A DNA stretch of 64,000 bases, taken from Mucilaginibacter gracilis. GTDB lineage: Bacteria > Bacteroidota > Bacteroidia > Sphingobacteriales > Sphingobacteriaceae. Below, one piece after another: positions 53,301 to 60,400 of this stretch; position 1 is the first letter of the stretch, and the number at the start of each line of letters is the position of its first letter. The notes beneath the pieces are model-generated. The model was not told where the DNA came from. It made no database searches and saw only the letters and a program-made list of their open reading frames with translations. Location: NCBI RefSeq assembly GCF_003633615.1, contig NZ_RBKU01000001.1, forward strand, positions 3,162,001 through 3,226,000. Reading direction: 5' to 3'. The translations under genes and the position numbers were made by a program.

Positions 53301-53388
53301 TGATAAATACGCTGCCTATCAAGTATCCGGTGGTATAGTCCTGTTGATAGAAAGTTGCAGTTCAGTAAACGGTAAGCCGGGACACTAA
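50338..53388 (+). CDS. large tail-tip/baseplate-like protein with DUF5977 module
   Basis: A 1016-residue protein from ATG 50338 (MLTTSNYKIYLIDTGTT); the upstream start at 50257 is rejected as non-coding leader. It is beta-rich with many Asn/Ser/Thr/Tyr residues. About residues 830-865 (FTSLLSQADANSLAVAYANTNGSYVANTYG) match the DUF5977 pattern, a short module found repeatedly in Bacteroidota surface and phage proteins. A Ser/Thr/Gly-rich C-terminal region with Cys pairs follows. A central tail-tip or receptor-binding role next to the tape measure is likely. Confidence 0.7.
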   Translation: MLTTSNYKIYLIDTGTTANYAQLDCEDIDLNTTFSVSDLSNIDNRKDFITKTITFKATKNNNIVFGNLSNLNRVVDDTISSTFFFNFNITKDVECMVFENNTLVFKGNLSFLSSQRDNLGNLTYSCSIRGFMVDFFSQIKDLTIASLDFSSFAHTYNMTNIVNSWNYKYIQNGSTITGQTGNGYLYGFVDYGAGIVNDDSFSNKIDYRNFRPAIYLKEYFNAIFSQSALTSSYSYTITGSTHFMESFNKAIVPNNDLDFSFTLTPYVIFEVENNSIPNTYDADAQTSYNSTYNRQDYTHLLGFTTVVTGSTGQTFINPALDNGQIINFNNTINTTVTASIVFDFKTLYYPLSTTENTVIRFQLMYRDNPTLEFQNLGGATKEYTPFQLINDVNQTLKLSITQTFLAGGQIALIAYIDQYHDRKSFVITVNNVDLQIGTIRQTSQVTLNLGDKAILVAQNMLTVKQYDFLKSIINMFNLYVYSDPNNPKNIIFEPYDDFYKKFNIGTIRDSALDWTKKIDNNSSFTITPIAELFKTYTFKFKDETDYLSKIYTDTWADTYGNLQLSGSTSGDEKDINLIFASTPILNLYGRNYANFWELDSNFQKKPKVSQPRLLFYNGLQATSTYEIGKIINTPTGYTFNSIDTSNIGAYTFGYYAEANEYTVTSDGEFSDLIFDIPKERFYTSGGTFVSYGSGKKTLYDRYYNNFITELIDSNTRVISVDAHLNESDIQNLNFQTPIYFNSIYGNSYFKLLSVEYTNKNQKSKVKFQSVYINDENISFSGFTSDLYSNYYTRNSCGSGFTGESIKYVVPVGQFTSLLSQADANSLAVAYANTNGSYVANTYGLCVNTGTSFNLRFDVSSFAACSSIDSATYYTNTGTLSSGATIFNTVSGHTLRAVFGYYSDGSKYYQTDYTSTIISSGVCGSTGSTSTYNPISLSYSDNEYYACSRAVSVPESNQVFYISSMSMGLGTHIYTNTSTLTFGPDGWYSDKYAAYQVSGGIVLLIESCSSVNGKPGH

Positions 53389-53393
53389 AACTG

Positions 53394-53438
53394 TTATCAG
53401 CCTATTACCTCCTAAACAATTTGGGTAATGGCTGATAA
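53394..53438 (+). promoter_or_regulatory. CCTATTACCT start-codon hairpin, copy 3 (15-bp stem)
   Basis: Left arm TTATCAGCC-T-ATTACC (53394-53409) and right arm GGTAATGGCTGATAA (53424-53438) pair over 15 bp with one bulged T. The right arm contains the ATG of the tape measure gene (53428). CCTATTACCT is at 53401-53410. Confidence 0.75.
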
Positions 53439-56061
53439 TAGCGAAGATAGGATTTTATTAAACGTTGGGTTAAATACAAGTGAGGCCGAACAGAGTTTAA
53501 CGGCTCTTGGGCAAAAGGTTAATGCGGTTGCTAAACAGGATTTGGGCACCAGTTCGGTACAATCATATAAAATTCAGATTAGGCAATTAACCAATGAGTT
53601 GCAGAAGATTGAGCAACAACAAGGGCGAAATTCACAAGCTTTTAGAGAAGGTGCAGCCCGTTTAGGAGAGTTAAAGCAAAAAGCGGTTGAATTTAAAGAA
53701 ACGGTAAATGCTTGGAACCCTGCTAATAAGTTGGCCGGACTATCTTCTATAGCAAAAGGTATCGGTGGTGCTTTAAGCGGTGCAGCCGGGGCTATGGGTT
53801 TATTTACAGGTAGAAGTGAAAAGGCAGAAATCATTATGCAAAAATTGCAGTCGGTTATGCTTCTTTCACACGCCCTTAACTCAGTAAGGGAAATGTCTGT
53901 AGGTTACAAAGCTTTGTTGGCAGTTATGGGTTTAACCCGTACATCTGCACAAGACGTAGCAACAGCGCAAGCAACATTAACGGCAGCACAAGAAGCTAAC
54001 ACTGCTGCAACCGCAGAACAAATAACAGCACAAGAAGCCCTATCTGTTGCACAATTAAAAGCTGATGCAGCAAGCGCGGAGGCAGAAGCTGCACTTATAG
54101 CTTTTAAAGAGGCCGATATTTCGGCAACCTCTGAATTAACCGAAGTGGAAGCTGCCTATTTGGTAGCTGCTAAAGCTAAAGCTGCTGCATTGGCAGAGCT
54201 TGCACCATTACAAGAAGCGGTATTGACAACCTCAAAAGCACAAATTGAAACCGATGTTGAATTAGCTGCTTCTACAGAGGCCGTAACGGTAGCAGAGGCT
54301 GGAGCTTCGGTAGGTGCTGTAACGTTAAAAGCTTCACTTTGGGCTTTAGGGATTGGTATAATTATCAGTTTGATAGCTGCTTTAATCAGCAATTGGGATA
54401 ATCTTAAAAAGTATATTGATAAATTATTTCCATCCTTAAAAGAAGGTACAGGGTTTTTTAAAGAAATGATGCAGGTGATTACCGGGGTTGGTAATGCTAT
54501 ACTTCAATATTTAATTTCTCCAATAAAAGCCTTTATTGATTTGATACAAGGCAATTTTAAAGATGCCCTGAACGATTTAACACAAGGGATGGATATTGTT
54601 GCCAATTATAAAGAAGGCGCAAGTGAGAAGGCTAAAGAACAGGCAGAAGAAGAAAGAAAGGTTAGGGTTCAAAAAGAAATTGATGCTAATGAGCGCATTA
54701 TCAAAGAACGCGGTGCGTTAGGCCTAAAAACCACTGATTTAGAGATAAAGAACCAACAACTTAAAAATAGTTTACTTGATAAGGATGCTAAGGACTATGA
54801 AAAATCTAAACTCGATGGTGAATCTGCAATAAAAGTATTACAAAATCAGGCTATCAAAGAACGTCAGGATGCCATTGATAAGGCTAATAAAGCTGCACAA
54901 CAAAAAGCAGACGCTTTAAAGAAAGAAGAACTTAACAAACTTAAAGCCGGGATAGATGATGCTAACAAAGTTATTTTGGGAGGTATTAGGTCGCAACGTG
55001 ACATTGAAATTTCTGATGCTCAATTTAAATATGATAAACTGGTAGCTATAGCCAAAAAATATCATCAGGACTATTCAAAACTGGATGAAGCTTTTGTGAT
55101 AGAAAAAGCCCGTATCAATAAAAAATACAGTGATGAAGTACAGGCCTATCTTGATAAGGTTGATGAAGAAAGTTTAAGTGAGTTTGATAAAAAGCGCAAA
55201 GAAATTAACAAAGTTGCTGATGAAGCCCTAAAAAAAGCTAATGAAAGAGAAAAGGGTTTAATTGAACAAGACCGCAATTATCAATTAACAAAAACCGATA
55301 GGGAAGAATCTGCTTCAAATAGTGCTGATGATGCCAATAACAATGTATTAGGTACTGAAAATGGCAATAGAAAAGGTGCTAAAGACAGCTTAAAGACCTC
55401 TTTTGCTAAAGACGAAGCTATCAGAAATGCTAAACTATTGGCTTTACAGGCTAATTATAACAAAGAACAGTTATTGGCCGAAGGCAATTATCAAAAGCTA
55501 AAATCTTTAAAAGCTGAATTTGAAAAAAATGTAGGTGATTTAGAAGAAGAAGGTACACAGGCCCGTATTGCTTTAGCGCAGTCTGAAAAAGAGGCCAAAC
55601 TAACCCTTTATAATGCTATAGGTAACGCTGCCAACGCTGCATCAGATATTATTGGTCAAAATACCATTGCTGGAAAAGCCTTAGCAGTTGCTGCTGCCAC
55701 AATTTCAACTTATAGTGCTATTGCAGGTCAATTAGCTGCTTTTGCTGGTGTACCGATACCCGGATATGCCATAGTACAGGCTGTAGCCACAGGTTTGGTA
55801 GGTTTTGAGCAGATTAAAAAGATATTGGCGGTTAATGTACCGGCTTCTGGTGCAGGTAGTAGCACGGGCGGGGTTAGTTATTCGCCACCTACAATTAATA
55901 GTACTATACTTTCAAGTGCTAAACAAGGTATTCAGGATGTTAACGTATTGAATCAGCCTAAAAGCAATAACCAAACGGTAGTTAAAGCTTATGTTGTTGA
56001 CAGGGACGTAACAGAGGCACAAAACAAAACCAATTACTTAAACAGGCAATCAACTATTTAA
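53428..56061 (+). CDS. tail tape measure protein
   Basis: An 877-residue protein with the classic tape-measure profile. A Gln-rich coiled N-terminus comes first (RQLTNELQKIEQQQGRN), then long Ala-rich coiled coil (about 170-300). A hydrophobic segment (LWALGIGIIISLIAALISNW) precedes Lys/Glu/Ala coiled coils and a Gly/Ala-rich C-terminus. It sets tail length and may help DNA pass the cell envelope. Length implies a tail of ordinary siphovirus size. The start codon lies in the strongest of the late hairpins. Confidence 0.92.
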   Translation: MADNSEDRILLNVGLNTSEAEQSLTALGQKVNAVAKQDLGTSSVQSYKIQIRQLTNELQKIEQQQGRNSQAFREGAARLGELKQKAVEFKETVNAWNPANKLAGLSSIAKGIGGALSGAAGAMGLFTGRSEKAEIIMQKLQSVMLLSHALNSVREMSVGYKALLAVMGLTRTSAQDVATAQATLTAAQEANTAATAEQITAQEALSVAQLKADAASAEAEAALIAFKEADISATSELTEVEAAYLVAAKAKAAALAELAPLQEAVLTTSKAQIETDVELAASTEAVTVAEAGASVGAVTLKASLWALGIGIIISLIAALISNWDNLKKYIDKLFPSLKEGTGFFKEMMQVITGVGNAILQYLISPIKAFIDLIQGNFKDALNDLTQGMDIVANYKEGASEKAKEQAEEERKVRVQKEIDANERIIKERGALGLKTTDLEIKNQQLKNSLLDKDAKDYEKSKLDGESAIKVLQNQAIKERQDAIDKANKAAQQKADALKKEELNKLKAGIDDANKVILGGIRSQRDIEISDAQFKYDKLVAIAKKYHQDYSKLDEAFVIEKARINKKYSDEVQAYLDKVDEESLSEFDKKRKEINKVADEALKKANEREKGLIEQDRNYQLTKTDREESASNSADDANNNVLGTENGNRKGAKDSLKTSFAKDEAIRNAKLLALQANYNKEQLLAEGNYQKLKSLKAEFEKNVGDLEEEGTQARIALAQSEKEAKLTLYNAIGNAANAASDIIGQNTIAGKALAVAAATISTYSAIAGQLAAFAGVPIPGYAIVQAVATGLVGFEQIKKILAVNVPASGAGSSTGGVSYSPPTINSTILSSAKQGIQDVNVLNQPKSNNQTVVKAYVVDRDVTEAQNKTNYLNRQSTI

Positions 56062-56100
56062 GTTGAAAAAATGTATCTTGCTGCCTTTAAAATATGAGAA

Positions 56101-56445
56101 ATGACGTTTTTTGATTTTGTAAATTTAATTTCTTGTATATGCTCTATTACAGGAATATCATTATTGACTATTTTTAATTTTTTTTCTTCTAAAACCAAAT
56201 ATGTTAAAAACCTTACGCCATACGTACGGACAGTAATAATAATTTATTTATTCTCCTCATTATTTACTTACAAGCCTTGGCGAAATTTACACGACGGGGA
56301 TTTAGATAAAAAACCTATATATAAAATACAACACGATACCATTATTAAATACAATACGATAGTGAAATACGATACTGTTTATATAAAAGGCAATAAAATT
56401 TTCAATAATAAAATAAGGGATGTTCAAACTTTAATTCAACATTAA
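56101..56445 (+). CDS. small membrane protein, possible holin or cargo
   Basis: A 114-residue protein with two hydrophobic segments near the N-terminus (LISCICSITGISLLTIFNFF and TVIIIYLFSSLFTY). A hydrophilic C-terminal tail follows, containing repeated YDT/YNT words (HDTIIKYNTIVKYDTVYI). A two-segment N-terminus fits a class II holin, but the long tail is unusual. It is downstream of the tape measure gene, where lysis genes sometimes lie. Confidence 0.5.
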   Translation: MTFFDFVNLISCICSITGISLLTIFNFFSSKTKYVKNLTPYVRTVIIIYLFSSLFTYKPWRNLHDGDLDKKPIYKIQHDTIIKYNTIVKYDTVYIKGNKIFNNKIRDVQTLIQH

Positions 56446-56446
56446 T

Positions 56447-56938
56447 TTATTGTATAAAGTCAATACCAGTAATTGTAGTTTCTATTTTATACTTGCTTTT
56501 AATGATGAAAATCAATTGTGATTTATTGTAATATGAGGCCTGTATTGAGGGGCTACTGAAATAAAATGATAATTTGTCTTCTTGTAATTCTGGAAAGTTA
56601 CCGAGATATACTTGTAACCCCTTTACATCAACTGAATCTACGGGTGCGCTAAAAACTAACTTTAATTTTAATGAAAACATCGTATTCGAGTCATTATTAC
56701 CAATACAAAAGGCTGTTATAAATGTACCTGTAGTTTCTTTTATTTGATATGAACTCAATAGTGTTATTTTAACCTTTTCGGTTTTGTTAATTATAACTTT
56801 CCCGATGTTTATTTTGGCATCTTTACTGTATATATTAAGCTCCTTAACTTCTCCTATCTGGTTATTATATATATTCTGTGCGTTAGCCAAAGTTAGCTTT
56901 AAAAAGCATAACGTAAAAAGTATAAATTTCAACTGCAT
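56447..56938 (-). CDS. exported hypothetical protein, cargo gene
   Basis: A 163-residue protein with a clear signal peptide (MQLKFILFTLCFLKLTLANAQ). The mature part is beta-rich (VKELNIYSKDAKINIGKVIINKTEKVKITLLSSYQI) and looks like an all-beta periplasmic domain; function unknown. It is on the minus strand between the tape measure and protease genes, and its stop almost touches the convergent membrane gene. It could alter the lysogen's envelope. Confidence 0.6.
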   Translation of the reverse strand: MQLKFILFTLCFLKLTLANAQNIYNNQIGEVKELNIYSKDAKINIGKVIINKTEKVKITLLSSYQIKETTGTFITAFCIGNNDSNTMFSLKLKLVFSAPVDSVDVKGLQVYLGNFPELQEDKLSFYFSSPSIQASYYNKSQLIFIIKSKYKIETTITGIDFIQ

Positions 56939-57057
56939 TTAATTAAAGATTAAAACTTTGTAAAGATAAAACAACCATATATTTTATATGTGCTTTATTT
57001 ATCAACACGTGGAATGCAGTTATAGTTTATATTAGTGAGTATTATAATTATATTCAA

Positions 57058-57082
57058 TCATCCTATTACCTCCATAGGATGA
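57058..57082 (+). promoter_or_regulatory. CCTATTACCT start-codon hairpin, copy 4
   Basis: TCATCCTAT (57058-57066) and ATAGGATGA (57074-57082) pair perfectly over 9 bp with loop TACCTCC. The right arm contains the whole ATG at 57079-57081. Confidence 0.75.
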
Positions 57083-57702
57083 AATTACCATTAATTGAAC
57101 TTACTGTAGATGAAGCAACCGATGCTTTTGTTTCGGCTATCGCTTTAGTTGAAAACCCCGCCATTGAATCAGATTTTTTAGCTTTTAACAAAGTTGAAAA
57201 GTTTGCTATGAATGAGGATAAGCAAATCCTTATCGGTGCTGCTATGACCCCTGATAAACCGATATTCAGGACAAGCCCCAAAGGGGATTACTATTGTATT
57301 TTTTCCAAAGATACTATCCAAAAGATACAACAAATCTTCTTTAAAAAAGGGCTGATTCAGTCCCTAAATATCGACCATAACGCTAAACAACCCTGTTTAG
57401 ATTCTTATATATTTCAATCGTACATAACTGATGAAACTATGGGCGTATCCGCGCCAAACCAATTAGGGGAATTGCCTGATGGTACTTGGATTATAGGAGT
57501 TAAGATAGATAACGCCGAATTGTGGAAACAGGTAAAAGAAGGTAAAGTAAAAGGTTTTTCAGTAGAAGGTATATTTTCAATGTTGCCTACAGATATATCA
57601 GTTGAAGATATAACCCCGGCTGATGATGATTTAGAGCTAACCAAAGCCCTAAACGATTTCAATAAAGTATTGGAAAAAGTAACCGCAAAGAAATTTATTT
57701 AA
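57079..57702 (+). CDS. XkdF-like prohead protease
   Basis: A 207-residue protein. VSAIALVENPAIESDFLAF, GDYYCIFSKDTIQKIQQIFF, SLNIDHNAKQP and GKVKGFSVEGIF follow the XkdF-type phage serine protease pattern, which cleaves scaffold and capsid during head maturation. The His of NIDHN and the Ser of GFSVEG are the candidate catalytic residues. It precedes scaffold and major capsid genes as expected. The start codon lies in hairpin copy 4. Confidence 0.8.
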   Translation: MKLPLIELTVDEATDAFVSAIALVENPAIESDFLAFNKVEKFAMNEDKQILIGAAMTPDKPIFRTSPKGDYYCIFSKDTIQKIQQIFFKKGLIQSLNIDHNAKQPCLDSYIFQSYITDETMGVSAPNQLGELPDGTWIIGVKIDNAELWKQVKEGKVKGFSVEGIFSMLPTDISVEDITPADDDLELTKALNDFNKVLEKVTAKKFI

Positions 57703-57710
57703 GCCAATAG

Positions 57711-57744
57711 CCTATTCACTATTTATAAGAGAAATTATGAATAG
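57711..57744 (+). promoter_or_regulatory. variant CCTATTCACT start-codon hairpin, copy 5
   Basis: CTATTCA (57712-57718) pairs with TGAATAG (57738-57744) over 7 bp with a 19-base loop. The right arm begins within the ATG at 57737. The core is CCTATTCACT rather than CCTATTACCT. Confidence 0.5.
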
Positions 57745-58366
57745 ACGAAAAGCAATAGAATCAATTTTTAAAGCAACCAAAGCTATTGAAAATCTTATTT
57801 CAGGTACCAGTGATTTTGAAGCTGTGCGTGTAAAGGATGGAGATACAATGGTGAATTATGGGGAATTGGTAAAAGGTGCTGCTGTGGAAATTTCTACTTC
57901 AACAGGTTCTGAACCAGCACCAGATGGAGAATACAACCTTTCAAATGGCGTATCATTCACTGCAAAAGATGGGAAAATTGATAAGGTTATAGCTGATGGT
58001 AAATCGGAAGAAGATTTGGGAGATGATGAAGATTCAACCGATGAAGATTTAGCTACCGTAGCACCCGAAGTTGAAGATGAAACCAAAGAAGTAGCCCCGG
58101 AAGCGGAAAATCCAACGTTGGCAATCCAAACTTTGATAGATAAAATCAATGAACTGGAAGGTATCATCAAAACGATACAGGGTGTAATGCCTACAATGCC
58201 AACAAAACAAGAAATGAGTGCAGTTACTGATGAGATTCAAAAGCTTAATAAAGCAATTGGAGTATTGGCAGAAACCCCCGCAGAATTTTCAAAAGTAAAT
58301 AACACTATTGAGGCCAAAAATGATAAAGCTTCAAAATTAGAAGCCTTGGCTTCATTGATGAAATAA
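57737..58366 (+). CDS. acidic capsid scaffold-like protein
   Basis: A 209-residue, very acidic protein. A short N-terminal domain comes first, then a Gly/Ser/Pro-rich beta segment (GEYNLSNGVSFTAKDGKIDKV). Glu/Asp-rich disordered sequence follows (SEEDLGDDEDSTDEDLAT), then a coiled coil at the C-terminus (IQTLIDKINELEGIIKTIQGV). Position between protease and major capsid and the coiled coil both suggest a scaffold. Lacks any catalytic motif. Confidence 0.7.
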   Translation: MNRRKAIESIFKATKAIENLISGTSDFEAVRVKDGDTMVNYGELVKGAAVEISTSTGSEPAPDGEYNLSNGVSFTAKDGKIDKVIADGKSEEDLGDDEDSTDEDLATVAPEVEDETKEVAPEAENPTLAIQTLIDKINELEGIIKTIQGVMPTMPTKQEMSAVTDEIQKLNKAIGVLAETPAEFSKVNNTIEAKNDKASKLEALASLMK

Positions 58367-58382
58367 AGAGAGATAAGAGAAG

Positions 58383-59276
58383 ATGAGTTTTAACATTTCA
58401 AGTTTACCAAATTACGTAGACCAAAATTCAAGAAAATTTTTAGTAGAGTCAATCTACGAAGCCGATACTGCCAAACTATTAAAGGATGCAGGTACCATTA
58501 TGGTAGGCATAAAAGGCACAACTGCCATACAGCAATTACACAATGACATTGTTTTACAAGATGCATCTGCTTCTTGCGAACGTAACCCACAAGGTGCAAC
58601 TACTTTCAGTCAATCATTTATAACCGTGAAACCGTTAAAAGATGAGACCAATTTTTGCCAGAAACCATTGGAAAACAAATGGATGTCGCAATTTTTATCT
58701 AAAGGTCAAGAATATACTCAATTGCTTTTTGCGAACGATATAATGACTGATAGAGCTAACAAGATTGCAGAAGCTAATGAATTTTTGATTTGGCAAGGTA
58801 ATGTATCAATAACTGGTACTACTAACCTAAACCAATTCAACGGTTACTTAATTCAAATGTCTGGTTCAACTGCAACTACTCCAACTGGTGCTACACTGGT
58901 AGAGAAGATTCAAAACTTATACTTATCAGTACCTGCCAAAGTTCGTACACAATCGGATTTTAGAATTGTAATCGGTGCTGATGTTTACGCAGAGTATATA
59001 GTTGCATTATCAAATAAAAACATTTTCCGTCCGGTTGATGATGTATCAGTTTATGGTACACCTGCAAAATTTGCTGTAGTTAACGGCTTAGTTGGTACAC
59101 GTAAAGTTGTTGCAACAAGATTAAGAAGTTTAGTTTTAGGAACTGATTTATTAGGTGAAGAAGATAAAGCTTCTATGAACTATTCTATCGAGACTAAAAA
59201 TATCTATGTAGATTTTTACTATGCTTTAGGTGTAGCTGCAATCTATCAATCAGAAATTACTTTAGGTACTGTATAA
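58383..59276 (+). CDS. major capsid protein
   Basis: A 297-residue protein of the head shell. Position after protease and scaffold, the length, and the segments PLKDETNFCQKPLENKWMSQFL, FRIVIGADVYAEYIVALSN and TKNIYVDFYYALGVAAIYQSEITLGTV fit a capsid of HK97-like fold in Bacteroidota phages. The start has a purine-rich AAGAGAAG upstream and no CCTATT element. A rho-independent terminator follows. Confidence 0.8.
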   Translation: MSFNISSLPNYVDQNSRKFLVESIYEADTAKLLKDAGTIMVGIKGTTAIQQLHNDIVLQDASASCERNPQGATTFSQSFITVKPLKDETNFCQKPLENKWMSQFLSKGQEYTQLLFANDIMTDRANKIAEANEFLIWQGNVSITGTTNLNQFNGYLIQMSGSTATTPTGATLVEKIQNLYLSVPAKVRTQSDFRIVIGADVYAEYIVALSNKNIFRPVDDVSVYGTPAKFAVVNGLVGTRKVVATRLRSLVLGTDLLGEEDKASMNYSIETKNIYVDFYYALGVAAIYQSEITLGTV

Positions 59277-59296
59277 TAATAAAAGATGATGAGCGG

Positions 59297-59322
59297 GGGC
59301 TGTAAATATTCAGCCCTTTTAT
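59297..59322 (+). terminator. intrinsic terminator after the major capsid gene
   Basis: GGGCTG (59297-59302), loop TAAATATT, CAGCCC (59311-59316), TTTTATT. An outer pairing of GATGATGA with TTCATCAT (59285-59292 and 59321-59328) may reinforce it. Confidence 0.7.
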
Positions 59323-59345
59323 TCATCATAGAGAGGAAAATATAA

Positions 59346-59894
59346 ATGGGATTAAATAGTGTAAAAGCATATACTAAACAAGCTGGAAAAGGCTATAGCG
59401 GTGGTGTACAAAAATTATGGGCAATTGCTTATTCTGATTTAGCTACCGTAACTGGTTCAACAGAAGTTTACACAACTGCATCAGGTACAACTCAAATAAA
59501 TGCAATTGGTTTAGCATCAGGTGCAACCTTTACTTCAATTGGTTTACTACGTGAAAATGCTTCTTTTAAAGGAACTGCAAAGCGTGATGCCAGTACAGGT
59601 GCTTTTGATAATTCAATAGAAGTTGGTTTTTCAATTAGTAATATCACAGATACAGCAAAGCAATTTGTTGATTCATTATCTTATGCACCAGTTGCATTAT
59701 TGATAAAATTACGTTCTGGTAACTATGTTGTAACGGGATTGAACGGAACTATGGAATTTAGTGAGGCTACTGAAGATTCAGGAACTAAAAACGGTGACTT
59801 TGTAGGTTATCTAATTAAAGTTATGGGATTTGAAGACGGATTTACAAAAACTGTAGACCCTGCATTAATTGCTTCAATTGTTGATAAATTATAA
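59346..59894 (+). CDS. major tail (tube) protein
   Basis: A 182-residue, beta-rich protein. KLWAIAYSDLATVTGSTEVYTT, ENASFKGTAKRDASTGAFDNSIEVGFSI and GNYVVTGLNGTMEFSEATEDSGTKNGDF fit a tail tube subunit, with the immunoglobulin-like hexamer-forming fold. The 182-residue size is normal. It comes directly after the capsid gene and is flanked by two terminators, so its transcript level may be set separately, as needed for an abundant protein. Confidence 0.75.
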   Translation: MGLNSVKAYTKQAGKGYSGGVQKLWAIAYSDLATVTGSTEVYTTASGTTQINAIGLASGATFTSIGLLRENASFKGTAKRDASTGAFDNSIEVGFSISNITDTAKQFVDSLSYAPVALLIKLRSGNYVVTGLNGTMEFSEATEDSGTKNGDFVGYLIKVMGFEDGFTKTVDPALIASIVDKL

Positions 59895-59915
59895 GTTATA
59901 AAACTTAGTTAATGT

Positions 59916-59946
59916 AAGCCCTTTAGAGAAATCTAAGGGCTTTTTT
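59916..59946 (+). terminator. intrinsic terminator after the tail tube gene
   Basis: AAGCCCTTTAGA (59916-59927), loop GAAA, TCTAAGGGCTT (59932-59942) with one bulged T, then a T-run. Genes beyond need a promoter in 59947-60017, where CCTATTACCT copy 6 lies. Confidence 0.8.
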
Positions 59947-59990
59947 ATTGCTTAATTCTAAGCGTTGTAAACCTCTTTATTTATTTACTT

Positions 59991-60023
59991 AATCCTATTA
60001 CCTCCCAAAGATAATAGATGATT
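59991..60023 (+). promoter_or_regulatory. CCTATTACCT start-codon hairpin, copy 6
   Basis: CTATTA (59995-60000) pairs with TAATAG (60012-60017). AATC (59991-59994) pairs with GATT (60020-60023), leaving the AT of the ATG at 60018 as a bulge. The loop is CCTCCCAAAGA. Confidence 0.65.
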
Positions 60024-60398
60024 CTGATTGATTTAAACAAGCCTGAACTGGATATAATAGTAACGCTTACCAGCGACTTACCAACTCAATTTATAGGTGT
60101 TGAAAATCCAACTTATATAATGGTTTTAACAAATGTTTTTAGCCATAAAGTATTTGAAATACCGCTTGCCAATAATATAAGTATCAATCAACAGAGGTAC
60201 GACCATTATAGAATTGATACCACTACTATATCAACTTTAGAAACTGGTTTCTATTCCTATGAAATCTATTTTATCTCCATACAGGATTCCAATTTAATTG
60301 AAACTGGTACTGCCAATGTTTTAGGAGCAGGGATGCAGAATAACACAATAATATTTAATGAAGCTGGTAATTCGGACTTCATTGTTTTTAACAAATAA
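60018..60398 (+). CDS. hypothetical phage protein, neck-type
   Basis: A 126-residue protein with a beta-sandwich-like composition (TQFIGVENPTYIMVLTNVFSHKVFEIPL, STLETGFYSYEIYFISIQDS). Such small Bacteroidota phage proteins precede the portal gene; function unknown, perhaps a decoration or neck protein. First gene after a terminator. Confidence 0.5.
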   Translation: MILIDLNKPELDIIVTLTSDLPTQFIGVENPTYIMVLTNVFSHKVFEIPLANNISINQQRYDHYRIDTTTISTLETGFYSYEIYFISIQDSNLIETGTANVLGAGMQNNTIIFNEAGNSDFIVFNK

Positions 60399-60400
60399 TA

